A DNA stretch of 64,000 bases, from NCBI GenBank assembly GCA_963281255.1, contig OY725488.1:2083986-2147985 (forward strand). The letters run 5' to 3'. Origin of the DNA: Aphrocallistes beatrix. Lineage: Eukaryota; Porifera; Hexactinellida; Sceptrulophora; Aphrocallistidae. The notes under the pieces are model-generated. The model did not search any database. It saw only the letters and a program-made list of their open reading frames with translations, and was not told the origin of the DNA. Each line of letters begins with the position of its first letter. Positions within the stretch are counted from its first letter, which is position 1. The translations under genes were made by a program, and so were the position numbers. Below, piece by piece: positions 34,180-44,520 of this stretch.

Positions 34180-34436
34180 CTTGTTCCACTTGCCACTTGT
34201 TATGACCATTATTTATAATGGAAACGAGTGATATTAACACATATTAGGTGTATTTGATACATAGAAAACTTTTAGACATAATAATTTGAGTGTTTAGATG
34301 TCGCATTTTATATCAGATTTTCAGTAGCTATCGTGGTTTTAATGATTTGAACTCATTCAGAGACCCATTTAGTATGATTTATGATGCAGAGCAATATGGT
34401 GGGTGTTCCAATACTTTTGGCCATGCAGGGTATATC
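34180..34436. repeat. Family-C-like MITE, right half
   Basis: CCACTTGTTATGACCATTAT resembles the centre of family C; right end GTTCCAATACTTTTGGCC then ATGCAGGGTATA. Left arm missing. Confidence 0.45.
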
Positions 34437-35189
34437 CTCAATATTAACCGAAATATTTGAGGAAAAGGTAGATACGTGAACAGCGTGGGCTGCCTATATA
34501 CGCGTATAGCAAAAATGAAAGCGAAAGTACTATATCTCAGCATAGCATTCTATACATAAGGCAATGGCAGTCACCAAAAAAATGGTACCATGGATTGCTT
34601 AGTATATTCAATCCTAAAACCGCTAAATTCATACTGTTATTATCAACTATATAATTATTACATATTTTGTGTTCATGGGTTGATTAAATATTTATTTTGA
34701 AATATTATGTACCACAATGTTTATATTTACTTCGCATACAACACTAGTGTATTACACTTACGTATTGTTTTATTGTATATCATTTCTATTACTCATTTAT
34801 ATGCCTCATTTGACAACACTAATTGGATTAATTAATATTTGGACGAGATGTCTTGTGTCGCGCCTGGCTTTACTTCCAATTACAGAGGATAGAAGACTCC
34901 ATGAAGTTTTTTAATTTAGCAAAATATGGTGCTCTTCGTGAAAATGGTATTGAGCCATTCCAAGACCTATGAAGACCACTAAAACAACAAGATTCCAAGA
35001 GTGAGTGGTCTCTTAAGACATAATTAATGTAATTATTCTAAATCATGCATATACTCAAGTTTGTTAGAAACAATTGACGAATTTAAAAGACTACGAAAAA
35101 GTGTTACTTTCCCCCAATTTATTGAATGCAATCCTCGTTACTCCAAAAACATATTCATAAGAACCTTATTTAATTTGGATAATTTATTT
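34437..35189. other. No recognisable gene
   Basis: A 65-codon hydrophobic frame (34717-34914) looks like chance in AT-rich sequence. Nothing else is recognised. Confidence 0.35.
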
Positions 35190-35375
35190 AGAAGTGCCCC
35201 AAATTAACATCGAAAGCCTGCTGACTATCAGCTTGGAAAGACAAAATATAAATTTGGCCCTTAAGGTTTCCCATGAGTCAACTTCTGTCGAACAGTTAGC
35301 TTATAACATGGAAAAAACAACTGTTAAGTTCTTGAAATTCATCAATGATGTTTGTTCAATGTGAATTAGGTAGAG
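35190..35375 (+). pseudogene. Possible P-element/THAP9-like transposase fragment
   Basis: One frame reads ERQNINLALKVSHESTSVEQ then LAYNMEKTTVKFLKFINDVC. This resembles the block in P-element-like transposases where a L-A-x-x-V-(L/F) helix is followed by a stretch ending T-x-x-F-(I/L)-x-x-(I/F)-N-D. No other motif of the family is recognised nearby, so the call is weak. Confidence 0.3.
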
Positions 35376-35814
35376 AAGAATAGTCATTTTAACGACGATG
35401 TATCTGTACCCTTAGCAGAAATTTTAAAACTTTATTCTGACTCTTCCCATACTAATCTTATTCATTTGGCATGTGCTACTCTGGAATTAGAACATTGTAT
35501 ATACTTTGAGGAATTTTGCACATGCAGTACGTCACGGTTTGACATTCTACCAGAGCTTTTTTCACTGTATTCAACTGTTCATTATCTAGTAAAGTTAAGA
35601 CCTCTATATAATGCACTACCGTCGTATTGAAACATGATAATAGTAAACTAAACTTGCTAAATTCAAGGACTGATTTAATAATATTATTTGTTTATTTAGT
35701 CAACTTCATCATGCTGTAGAGGTCCGAAATGTGTGACTATATCCTATTGGAAGGCCAGAGTGTGTGATTGTTCCTTATTACTCGTATAAGTATATTGTTC
35801 TCTTATGACGTCTC

Positions 35815-36110
35815 AGGTCAAGTCTGTCTCTCACGCGAAGCCAAGTCGATCTCAAGCTGAGTCAAGTCTGTCTCTCAAGCTAAGTCAGTCTGTCTCAAGC
35901 TATGTCAAGTCTTTCTCAAGCTATGTCAAGTCTATCGTCAAGCTAAGTCAGTCTGTCTCAAGCTATGTCAAGTCTGTCTCAAGCTATGTCAAGTCTATCC
36001 TCAAGCTAAGTCAAGTCTATCCTCAAGCTAAGTCAAGTCTGTCTCAAGCTAAGTCAAGTCTGTCTCTCAAGCTAAATCGAGCCTATCTCAAGCTAAGCCA
36101 AGCCATAGTC
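35815..36110 (+). repeat. 21-bp minisatellite
   Basis: About 14 tandem copies of a 21-base unit, TCAAGTCTGTCTCAAGCTA plus AG, with variants (TCTCTCAAGC, CTATGTCAAG). The unit is a multiple of three, so one frame stays open for 138 codons and gives a Ser/Lys-rich artefact (SQSVSSYVKS...). I do not regard it as a gene. Confidence 0.9.
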
Positions 36111-36471
36111 CATCAAGGGAAGTATAAGTCCGTCTCATTAGTACTTCTCGAAATCCAATGTTTATTTTGTATTTATGAGCTTAATATTTATATTATGTCA
36201 TATTTGTTTTCTTCAGAATAAAAATAATTACAAAGATCAAATATGTCTTGACAATTAATGGTCATATTCGTGAGTGGGGTCACTTAAAATGCTTAATTAA
36301 TCATATATAACGTATAAAGGATGAATGTAAATTTGAATATACTAAACAATCCCTGGTCCAAAAAAAATAATGAATGCCTTTACCTTATGTATAGAATGCT
36401 ATGATCTCTGGTTGTTATATAGCAACCTACGAACAACCTAGGTTGCAGTATAGAGAGTCTAGCGAACTATT

Positions 36472-36493
36472 CTTGCTATTAAAACTCGATTAA

Positions 36494-36566
<73 letters not shown>

Positions 36567-36570
36567 TATC
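36472..36570 (+). repeat. Family A terminal motif plus long (TA)n
   Basis: CTATTAAAACTCGATTAATG (36476-36495), then GTGTGTG and an almost pure (TA)n tract of about 65 bases. No family A body follows; family D elements stand there instead. Confidence 0.85.
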
Positions 36571-36593
36571 TATGTGTATATATTAGGTATATA

Positions 36594-36889
36594 TTAGGGT
36601 GCTCCAAAAAATTCCAAAGTTTGAATCTTATGATGCACACTCTTCAAATAGTTTGCCTAATCAAGCTACTAGTATATTTAAAAGTCAGAAGTACGCTTTT
36701 TACAACTTCTGGCCTCAACCAGGACATATCCCATTAGAAATTAGCACGAGGGGGAGGCTACCATGCGCGACCACTAAACCATCTCCAAATTGCATAAACA
36801 TTTTATGGTGAACACTTGGTGATGAAGGCAAACTATTTGAACAGTGTGCATCATAAGATTCAAACTTTGGATTTTTTGGAACACCCTAA
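36594..36889. mobile_element. Family D MITE, short form
   Basis: Ends TTAGGGTGCTCCAAAAAATT and TTTTTTGGAACACCCTAA, about 296 bp, TA-rich flanks. The arms read TCCAAAGTTTGAATCTTATG and its inverse. The centre holds GCACGAGGGGGAGGCTACC. Confidence 0.85.
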
Positions 36890-36901
36890 TATATATATAT
36901 A

Positions 36902-37584
36902 TTAGGGTGCTCCAAAAAATTCCAAAGTTTGAATCTTATAATGCACATTCTTCAAATGGTTTACCTTCATCACCAAGTGTTCACCATAAAATTTTCATGC
37001 AATTTGGAGATGGTTTAGTGGTTGCGCAAGGTAGCCTCCCCCTCGTGCTAATTTAAAATCGGATACGTCCGGGTTGAGGACAGAAGTTGTAAAAAGCCTA
37101 CTTCTGACATTTGAATATATTAGTAGCTTGATTTTTGTGAAATTTGAGGGTGGTTTTATATTAGCTAATAATACATTTTAATAACCTAAAATCTACAGGT
37201 TCCGAGATATTGGTGAAAACAGTTGGGACCAGCCTTCATACTTGAAATTATTAATGGTCCCAACTGTTTTCACCAATATCTCGGAACCGGTAGATTTTAG
37301 GTTATTAAAATATATTATTAGCTGATATAAAACCACCCTCAAATATTTCAAAAATCGAGCTACTAGTTTATTTTAAAATCAGAAGTATGCTTTTTACAAC
37401 TTCTGGCCACCAACCCCGACATATCCCATTATAAATTAGCACGAGGGGGAGGCTACCTTGCGCGACCACTAAACCATCTCCAAATTGCATGAAAATTTTA
37501 TGATGAATACTTGGTGATCAAGGTAAACTATTTGAAGAGTGTGCATCATAAGATTCAAACTTGGAATCTCTTGGAGCACCCTAA
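36902..37584. mobile_element. Family D fold-back MITE, long form (683 bp)
   Basis: An almost perfect palindrome centred near 37243, with arms of about 335 bp. Starts TTAGGGTGCTCC and ends GGAGCACCCTAA, flanked by TA. Inner arm landmarks are GGTCCCAACTGTTTTCACC and its inverse. No coding. RNA from either strand would form a very long hairpin. Confidence 0.9.
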
Positions 37585-37605
37585 TATATATATATATATA
37601 TATAT

Positions 37606-37686
37606 AACGAATTGGTTGAAGAACCTGCCAGGCGTAGAAAGCAGTTTTTGTGTCCGCCAGCAGCGCAAGCAAGCGAACACGCTTGT
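37606..37686 (+). repeat. Family A micro-copy (81 bp)
   Basis: Keeps only the outer parts: AACGAATTGGTTGAAGAAC ... CAGTTTTTGTGTCCGCCAGC ... GCAAGCAAGCGAACACGCTTGT. About 400 internal bases are deleted. Confidence 0.85.
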
Positions 37687-37719
37687 TCCTATTAATATTT
37701 GACGAAAATGACATGGTGT

Positions 37720-38520
37720 ATTTAGCAGAAAATGTGGATAATTATATTAAAATCATTATTAATAACCTTTACCATCAATAATAAAACAGTACATTTTCGA
37801 ACTTCAGACTTATTTTGATTCAATTGTGAATTTTCTTTTGAGAAATCTTTTTTTAAATCTCTCAACTTCCTGCGATTTTCTGCTTTTGGCAAAGATTATC
37901 TCATAATCCAATAGCTAAGTTTTAACACTTATAGTTTTAAAGTTATGGTATTTCAACAGACCACTAAATTTTGTCTATACTGCGTGATCATTTACCTAAA
38001 ACTTTTGAACGCATTGACCGACTTGAAAATGTTACTCTTACTTGGTACCATTTATCCCTGGTTATTCACTGTCACTCCCTTAAAATGCTACTCAACAACC
38101 TCTTCATTCAGAAATTCCTCTCACATTCTTTGTCAAATATTCCCGGCTTAGAATGCTGCTCTTTGCTTTCTTCATACACAGATGGCTCACCCGAAATGCT
38201 GGACAATTGTGGCGTAGAACTAACGTCTACATGGGGACTAGAACTAATGCCGCGTCCCCGCACAATATTTTCATAGGAAAATTGCATGTATATCTCAATT
38301 ATGAATATAACAACATTTTTTGAATAATAACTCGAAATCTCAACGAATCTGTTTGACAAATATACTTCATTAACTATTCATTTTAACACATATTTATGTG
38401 CATTAATCTGATAAATCCATTCCTTGTGGATAATAAATGTGATCAAATTTTCGTCACTGTATTAATTTTTTTTCTTCAAAATTTAAATTCGAAATGAATT
38501 AATAAAATAAAATGAAATAA
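37720..38520. other. No recognisable gene
   Basis: AT-rich with overlapping chance frames on both strands at 37945-38359 (up to 101 codons). None shows a recognisable motif. Confidence 0.35.
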
Positions 38521-38638
38521 TCCTTACTATTAAAACTCGATTAATGTTTATATCTATCTATCTATCTATCTCTCTAACGAATTGATTGAAGAAACTGCCA
38601 GGCGCAGAAAGCTGATTTTTGGCATGCGGGAGTCTTTT
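38521..38638 (+). repeat. Family A copy 11, E end only
   Basis: TCCTTACTATTAAAACTCG, then a (TATC)n tract in place of (TA)n, AACGAATTGATTGAAGAAAC, stopping at GGGAGTCTTTT where a fold-back element begins. Confidence 0.85.
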
Positions 38639-39264
38639 TAGAGCGAAAAATGCTGTTCTAGCTCATTTAAAACATCGTTATCTGCATTTTTAATACTTGA
38701 TTTTTTATTGAGCAACAACAGGAAGGCCTTAAACTGAAAATCTTGATTCGAATGTCTATGCATTCCTCATTTGCTATGGAGATAAAAATTGAATGTTTAA
38801 GCCATATCTCAATATATATAGATCGCACTGAGAAATTATACCATTCAATCCGCAGACATCACATCCAATATGATAATAATATTGTTCCCGTGTCAATTTT
38901 CAATATTTTCCGAGTTATCTTGAATTTCACCACGATCTATAGAGAAGTAATGAGATTTGACAAAATCCTGGATACTCGGAAAATATTGAAAATAGACACT
39001 GTAACATATTATTATCATATAGGAAGTGATAGTTTGCGGATTGAATGGTATACTTTTTAGTGTCTACGATATATACGTTTTTAAGATATGGCTTAAAGAT
39101 TCAATTTTTTTTTCCATATCAACAGAGGAATGCGCAGACATTCTAATTAAATTTCTTTTGGATTAAGGCCTTCCTATTGTTGTTCTATTAAAAAAATCAA
39201 ACAATAAAATGCAGATAACGATGTTTTAAATGGGCTAGAACAACAACATTTTTCGCACTAAAAA
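38635..39264. mobile_element. 630-bp fold-back element
   Basis: Long imperfect palindrome. TTTTTAGAGCGAAAAATG at the left and its inverse (CATTTTTCGCACTAAAAA) at the right. Matching inner landmarks are AAAACATCGTTATCTGC, ACATCGTTATC inverse and CAATATTTTCCGAGT / ACTCGGAAAATATTG, centred near 38945. No coding. Confidence 0.85.
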
Positions 39265-39523
39265 TAACCCAATCGCAATCACATGATGACATATCGAATT
39301 TTTGACAGCTATATTGGATACTCTTATATAATCTCTGTATATGGTAATAATACATTTCAAAGGTCTATCGTATACGGTTTTTGATTTATGGCTCTGATTA
39401 AATTTTGACTGTGTTAAAACTGACCTTCTAGTTTTCATGCCTTCTCAGTGACATACACGTCCGCATATTAAGTAAGCAATGGATGGAGATATAATTAATG
39501 ACCTTTGTGCAGATCAGAAATTA

Positions 39524-40016
39524 TCCTTACTATTAAAACTCGATTAATGTTTATTTATATACATATCTGTAACAAATCGATTGGAGAAACTGCCAGGCAC
39601 AGAAAGCTGATTTTTGGCTTGTCGGAGTCTTTTAGCTATGGCTCCAATAAATTACGAGCTCAGACGAGAATGTCACCATCGAATTATGACGTCATTGTCA
39701 CCTCTTTTATAATTAGAAATTTCAGTTTATCGACCATAACTCAGCCATTTTAGGTGACAAAGGCTGAAATTTTAATAGAATGCGTATTTTAATATACCTC
39801 ACATATGTTGCAACTATCATAAAACAGTGATGACTCATCACTTTGTTATGACGTCATCATTACGCATCAAAAAAATTTTTAATTGACAAAATTTGGTCAT
39901 TTTTCGTGCGATATCGATTATAACAGTAGGACAGACGCATTTAGTGATGTTATCTCCCTTTTATTTAATCAATGTGACCCCAGCCTCGCAGCGCAAAGCA
40001 AGCGATGCGCGCTTGT
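39524..40016 (+). repeat. Family A copy 12, complete
   Basis: Terminal motif TCCTTACTATTAAAACTCG, short TA tract, body with two TGACGTCA sites, and a G end with the CGGACAC hairpin deleted (CCCAGCCTCGCAGCGC), ending GCGCGCTTGT. No terminal motif beyond the G end. Confidence 0.9.
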
Positions 40017-40880
40017 CTTTATGAAATAGCGATTGCTGTCCAAAATGGGATTTGTAGCTCAGAGCTAGCACTTCGTCACTTGGAAATTTGAGTCATGCTT
40101 GATGGCCTACTAGAACAAATAGAATCTTGCTTCTATTATTTACACTCAAACCACTTCAAAAGCATTTATCAGTTTGATGTGTTTTATTGGTTAGGTATAC
40201 GCATCCTACTGGAATCACTTAAAACAGAGTCCATATTGTTATTACGGTGCAAGCAGTTTATATTATGTAATACTGCTTATGCAAAAAAATTTAATACCAG
40301 AAGATCTACAAATTGTGGAACCATTAGTTAATCAGAATGCATTTATGGCCCATCCTGAAAAATTCTACTCGCAGCTTTGATTGATAGGAAATCTTCAGTC
40401 TGAGAGCAAGCTCTTCCTTAAGTACTGAATGCAAGAAAAAATTCGCTAGAAAATTCTCCAAAAGTGTTGAGCAAATTAATCCCCCCAATATCAAATTTTA
40501 TTCAGACTGCATCTTTAATATGTTTGAGTGGCCATCGCAATTTTGAGTGTAGACTCCGCTTATATCGAGTATCTCCGACGAGATATTGAGAAAAAGTGAG
40601 AGACGGAAGTTTATCACTTCCCAAAATTTGATACAAAAAGAAGCTTTTGACAAGGTTTAATTCTTTTGTGTACCTCTTCTTTATTTGTATTCTAGATTTT
40701 CTTCGTATTACATAAATTTTAAGCACGAATGATAAATACGTATCCATAAGTCCTAAAATAGACCCCGTACCCTCAATTTTAAGGTGGCGTTTCTTTAGGA
40801 AATAGTGAATTCAGATGCGCTAACATCTATTTATCTGATACTGAATCAATTTATACATATATATACGTATGCAACATAAA
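40017..40880. other. No recognisable gene
   Basis: AT-rich. Frames of up to 81 codons are present without motifs. Confidence 0.35.
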
Positions 40881-40884
40881 AAGT

Positions 40885-41015
40885 GTGAAATTTGAAGGAT
40901 CACGTGGCCATATTTGATAAAATCTCCCCTTGACAACACAGGAATGTAAAAACATTCCAATCTCACATTCTTTTAACTTATCGTGTGACCACTTGTATTG
41001 CTCCTCTATACATAA
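40885..41015. repeat. Repeat shared with the PIN-element arm
   Basis: CTCCCCTTGACAACACAGGAA then TGTAAAAACATTCC and GTGTGACCACTTGT match 14905-14995 (CCTCCCTAGCAACAACC, GGAATGTAAAAATTC, GAGTGACCACTTGT) in order and spacing. A related block is at 59120-59175. Confidence 0.55.
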
Positions 41016-41020
41016 TTGAG

Positions 41021-41212
41021 CTCGAATATGCACATATCAACAATCTATATTATCATTTACTAAGATTTACTAAAAAAGGAGACTATTGTACGTTCTTTGA
41101 TAATCCAGATACATTCGAGCAAAATGCGCAGAGTTCAAATTCTAATATTTTGAGCAAAGGTTTTCAGTATGAGCTTTTCATATTTAACCTCCAGAATTCA
41201 CATAAAGGCTAC
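41021..41212 (+). pseudogene. Candidate RTK hinge/kinase-insert exon (FGFR-type)
   Basis: Following a possible acceptor (AATTGAG), the frame reads LEYAHINNLYYHLLRFTKKG, then DYCTFFDNPDTFEQ and GFQYELFIFNLQNSHKG. This parallels the FGFR-type kinase hinge (V-E-Y-A-x-x-G-N-L-x-x-x-L), the proline/EQ-containing insert and the helix D-L-x-S-F-x-Y-Q-x-A-x-G that comes just before the catalytic loop. The catalytic-loop exon at 42406 begins E-Y-I-S-S, the expected next residues. However, the frame meets TGA at 41213 and no GT donor is found before it; the nearest good donor (CTAGGTAATG, 41263) lies beyond the stop. Either the exon is damaged, a base differs in this assembly, or a non-canonical donor is used. 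Confidence 0.5.
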
Positions 41213-41267
41213 TGAATCAGACAAAATTCATTAAAACGGGCCACCCTAATGCATATCTAGGTAATGT

Positions 41268-41654
41268 ATATGTCATGGGGAAGCTTCAAATTTGGTGGAA
41301 TTTGAAGTTCCCCCAGGGGAAATTCAAATTGGAGTTTCCACTGGGGGGAATTTCAATTGGAGTTTCCCCTAGTGGAAATTTAAATTCCCCTAGTGGGAGC
41401 TCCAATTTGAATTTGCCCTGGGGGAATTTAAATTTCTAAAGACTAGATTTTGCCGTACAAAAAATTGGAGTTTCCCCTAGTGGAAATTTAAATTCCCCTA
41501 GGGAAATTTAATTAGAGTTCCCACTAGGGAGATTTAAATTTCCACTAGGGGAAACTCCAATTGAAATTCCCCCCAGTGGAAACTCCAATTTTAATTTCCA
41601 ATAGGGGAATTTAAAATTCCACCAAATTTGAAGCTTCCCCATGACATATACATA
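41268..41654. mobile_element. Inverted-repeat MITE with repeated GGAAATTTAAATTCCCC
   Basis: Ends TATATGTCATGGGGAAGC and GCTTCCCCATGACATATA. The interior is a ladder of AATTGGAGTTTCCCC(T/A)..GGGGAAACTCCAATT units in both orientations around a centre near 41450-41470. 387 bp, no coding. Confidence 0.85.
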
Positions 41655-42405
41655 AAATAAATTGAAAAAACATCTCGAATAAATTAAATTACTTAGGTTA
41701 TCACCCTCACCCTTGGAATCTTATAGTTTCAGCTCTGGGTTTTGGAATGGCAATATATTAAAATCAGTGAATAATGGAAATAATATTCAATAAAACAATA
41801 CATTGATGTATTACACGAATGTTGTATGTGAAGTATGTAAATATAAATATTGTTGTTACATAATATTTTCGAAATGAATATTTAAGCAATCATGAACTCA
41901 TTATTATGTCAAAGTATGTATTAATTATATAGTTGATAATAACAATATTAATTGAGCAGTTTTGACGATTAAAGGAATTATCCAATCCATTGTACTAATT
42001 TTTGATGACTATCATTTTTACATTGCCTTAATAGTATATAGATTGCTATGCCGGATGGTGAAACTTCTAAATTGACATAATGACATAATAACAGTCTCTA
42101 ATATTTCATATCATATTATTTTATATTAGTTGGAAATGATTACTTATTCTGGTTGATCACGTCATAGTTTTGAAAGTGATTAATATTAGGCGGTTGTAAT
42201 GCTTCACTTAGTTTGTATACTTTACCAGACTCATTCAAGACGACTCATACAGAAACGAGGTGCCAGTCACTCACTACTCTATGGAGGGCACAAGACCCGC
42301 TTGTATATGCTACTGTCAAATTTAATGAGATTTTGAATTTATTCTTGTTTTTGACTTCATTATTTTATTATTAATCAATGAGCTATGATCCTTAAATTTC
42401 TTTAG
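41655..42405. other. No recognisable gene (putative RTK intron)
   Basis: AT-rich, lying between the candidate hinge exon and the catalytic-loop exon. Ends in a polypyrimidine acceptor, AAATTTCTTTAG. Confidence 0.45.
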
Positions 42406-42647
42406 GAATATATTTCATCATTGAAATTAGTACATCGTGATCTAGCTTGCAGAAATATTCTTGTGGCTGAGAATAAACAGTTAAAAATTTCAGATTTTGG
42501 GTTAGCTCGAGAAATCAATGTTGATTATAATCATAAAAATGAAGATAAAGAATACTATAGGATTCATTTTCATAATGATAAATTGCCTATTAGATGGATG
42601 GCAATCGAATCAATATCGGAATTTATATTTACTACTAAAAGCGATGT
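42406..42647 (+). CDS. Receptor tyrosine kinase exon: catalytic loop to activation segment
   Basis: This exon of a receptor tyrosine kinase encodes the core of the catalytic domain. It reads [20 protein letters not shown] (catalytic loop H-R-D-L-A-C-R-N with the catalytic Asp), [14 protein letters not shown] (D-F-G Mg-binding motif), an activation loop with two adjacent Tyr (DKEYYRIHF), [10 protein letters not shown] (P+1 loop; the W-M-A-I/P-E signature of tyrosine kinases) and TTKSDV. The acceptor is TTTCTTTAG at 42397-42405 and the donor is GTAAGT from 42648. The last codon is split after two bases (GT) and completed by the exon at 63568. The activation loop and IES..TTKSDV pattern is closest to the FGFR/RET/TIE part of the family; I cannot be more exact. 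Confidence 0.93.
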
Positions 42648-42972
42648 GTAAGTAACTATTTCTCGCTTTGCAAACTTTTTATATTTTCTTATAAATATTG
42701 TTGACTTTTCATTGCAGATTGCTTACTCTTCTCATAAATTTAATATCATTTGCTAGGATTCCTCTATACAAACTTTCAGACACATTTAGGATTGAATTTT
42801 CAAATTCAAAATCCTACGAGTACTCGTTTGAATTTATGGTTCAGAAAAATGAGTACGTACGAAGCCGAAGTACGTCTTTTCCCGAGTACGTACTAACCGC
42901 GTTCTACTGTATTTATAACACGAGATAGTCTATCTAGTACTGCAGTACGACTGCTAAATTGTGCAAACACAC

Positions 42973-43017
42973 ATACTGCCCTACCAAATGTATTCATACA
43001 CCCCAATTTCCCACACT
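42973..43017. repeat. Family-C terminal fragment
   Basis: TACTGCCCTACCAAATGTATT then CATACACCCCAATTTCCC: 45 bases of a family C end, broken off where the PIN-element fragment starts. Confidence 0.6.
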
Positions 43018-43379
43018 CCAAAAAGGAGGATGTGGCAGATTTCGTCCTCAAGCACCTGCTTTATCACCTTGGTGTTATACACTACGATTGGTTTCTCTTT
43101 ATCCGAGTGGATGTATATCTTCTTTGCATTGTTGTTAGGAGTGTCATGCAGCAACAGAGCCAATAGTTCCGTATCCTCGCCTATGAGAATTCTTGTCTTG
43201 AAGGATGCCATTGATATTGCTGCCTTCACAATGTCAACATCGGCATCCTTCTCATCCTTTATTGCATGGCACCCTCTTTCTCTTATACGTTCAGAAATGA
43301 TACGGATGAAGGCATGTTTGTTGTTTTGATTGGAAAGGGAATCCTCCTTATTACTACAGCCTCCGCCACGAAATTTCAC
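42981..43379 (-). pseudogene. PIN/XPG-like nuclease fragment, second copy
   Basis: An open minus-strand frame reads KFRGGGCSNKEDSLSNQNNK, RIISERIRERGCHAIKDEKD, DADVDIVKAAISMASFK and LIGEDTELLALLLHDTP. It corresponds to 15510-15860 but without the stops seen there, so it keeps both acidic motifs (D-A-D-V-D and G-E-D-T-E). It ends at about 43018 against the family C fragment; the last residues come from that repeat. The nuclease role is inferred as for the first copy. Confidence 0.65.
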
Positions 43380-43535
43380 TCTGAGGTGCTATTTCCTGGT
43401 GATATTATAGATCGGCACGGCTGATGGTATGGAGGTCACCGAATGGGGATGGAACTGCCAAGATAACAGCCTACCGCAGTCATGTTGGACAGTAACCCTG
43501 CACGCGAAGTACTCCTGAAAATGATCCACTGTAAC
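43380..43535 (+). repeat. Reversed tail of the PIN element
   Basis: GAGGTGCTATTTCC..., GGCACGGCTGATGG and CGAATGGGGATGGAACTGCC match 16565-16720. With the adjacent minus-strand nuclease it reproduces the tail/nuclease head-to-head join of 15400-15560. Confidence 0.75.
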
Positions 43536-43538
43536 TGT

Positions 43539-44360
43539 TTCGGAAAATCAACTAGGAAACTGGCAAGAATAGTGGGTCATAGGGGATATCCTATATCCCA
43601 TTTAACTCTTTACCGATATCTCAGCGATAGCTTAAGAGTGAGATCCTTTAAAAGGCCAAAAATCCCGCGATTAACTGCGAAAATGAATGAAAACCGTCTA
43701 AAATTTGCTGAATTTCGCAAAGAATGGACTGTTGAAGATTGGAAACGCATTTTGTGGCCCGACGAAGCACCCTTTCTATTGTTCAATACCCCAAATAGAC
43801 AAAATGATCGTGTTTGGGCTCGGAATTCAGCTGAGGTTGTTCCTTGTGTTCAAGTCAAATTTCCTGGAAAAATTAACGTCTGGGGCATGATGTCACATCG
43901 TGTAGTATCTGAGTTGCATATTGTTCCGCAAAAACAGACGATAAATGGTTGTTACTACCGAAACTATATTCTGGAAAAGATCTGTAAGGATGCCATTGAA
44001 CTTAGGTCGGATTATGGTTCAATAATGGAGAAGTCAATGCTCTCAAAAATGTCGAATTTTATTTTCATGCAGGATGGTGCCCCAGCACACACAGCAAATT
44101 TGACTCAAGTCTGGTGTGCAGAGCATTTCCCAGGGTCTTGGCGTGAAGGGGAGTGCCAAGGCAACTCACCCGATCTCAATCCTATTGAGAATCTATAGTC
44201 GATTTTGAAGGCTAGTGTCAGTCAAATGGAGAATGTAACTAGAATCGAAGACCTGAATTTTCAAGTAAAAAAGGCCTGGGCAAGCATTGACCCGAATATC
44301 TTGGAAAAACAAGTCTGCAGTATGCCTGATCGTATTAAATCAGTAATAGATAGTCGATGA
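43539..44360 (+). pseudogene. Tc1-type transposase with one stop (DD37E spacing)
   Basis: Tc1 homology starts at GKSTRKLARIVGHRGYPISH (the ATG upstream at 43482 belongs to the PIN-element repeat). Then KRILWPDEAPFLLFNTPNRQ (first Asp), KINVWGMMSHRVVSELHIV, FIFMQDGAPAHTANLTQVW (second Asp) and NSPDLNPIENL (Glu). I count 37 residues between the second Asp and the Glu. A TAG at 44196-44198, where the family has a conserved Trp, ends the frame. The same frame then reads SILKASVSQMENVTRIEDLN to a normal stop at 44358-44360. The first N-terminal HTH is lost by the rearrangement. Confidence 0.88.
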
Positions 44361-44439
44361 GATTACATAAATAATTATATGCATGATATACATTCTGGGT
44401 TTTTAAATTCAATTATAGTACCCGACAACACTTATGATA

Positions 44440-44520
44440 CACTCCCCTATCAACGTATTTGTATACTCATTTCTAACCTAATAGTTACAATACTGACCTA
44501 TTTAAGGTTGTTAAATTCAT
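44440..44520. repeat. Family C arm fragment
   Basis: CGTATTTGTATACTCATTTC ... TAATAGTTACAATACTGACC resembles positions 15-90 of family C (GTATTCGTGCACCCC, TAGTTATAATACTGATT). Confidence 0.45.

Noticed and set aside
34717..34914. Small hydrophobic protein
   Set aside because: AT-rich DNA gives Phe/Leu/Ile-rich chance frames; no start context, homologue motif or neighbouring gene supports it.
35805..36221. 138-codon open frame over the minisatellite
   Set aside because: The frame exists only because the repeat unit is 21 bases long; composition follows the repeat and no motif is present.
36594..36600. Telomeric repeat (TTAGGG)
   Set aside because: TTAGGG occurs only once at each end of family D elements, never in tandem.
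37945..38359. Overlapping frames of 68-101 codons as a gene
   Set aside because: Frames overlap on both strands without any recognisable motif or codon signal.
43482..43538. N terminus of the Tc1 transposase at the first ATG
   Set aside because: These codons belong to the PIN-element tail repeat (also at 16670-16730), not to Tc1; homology starts at about 43539.
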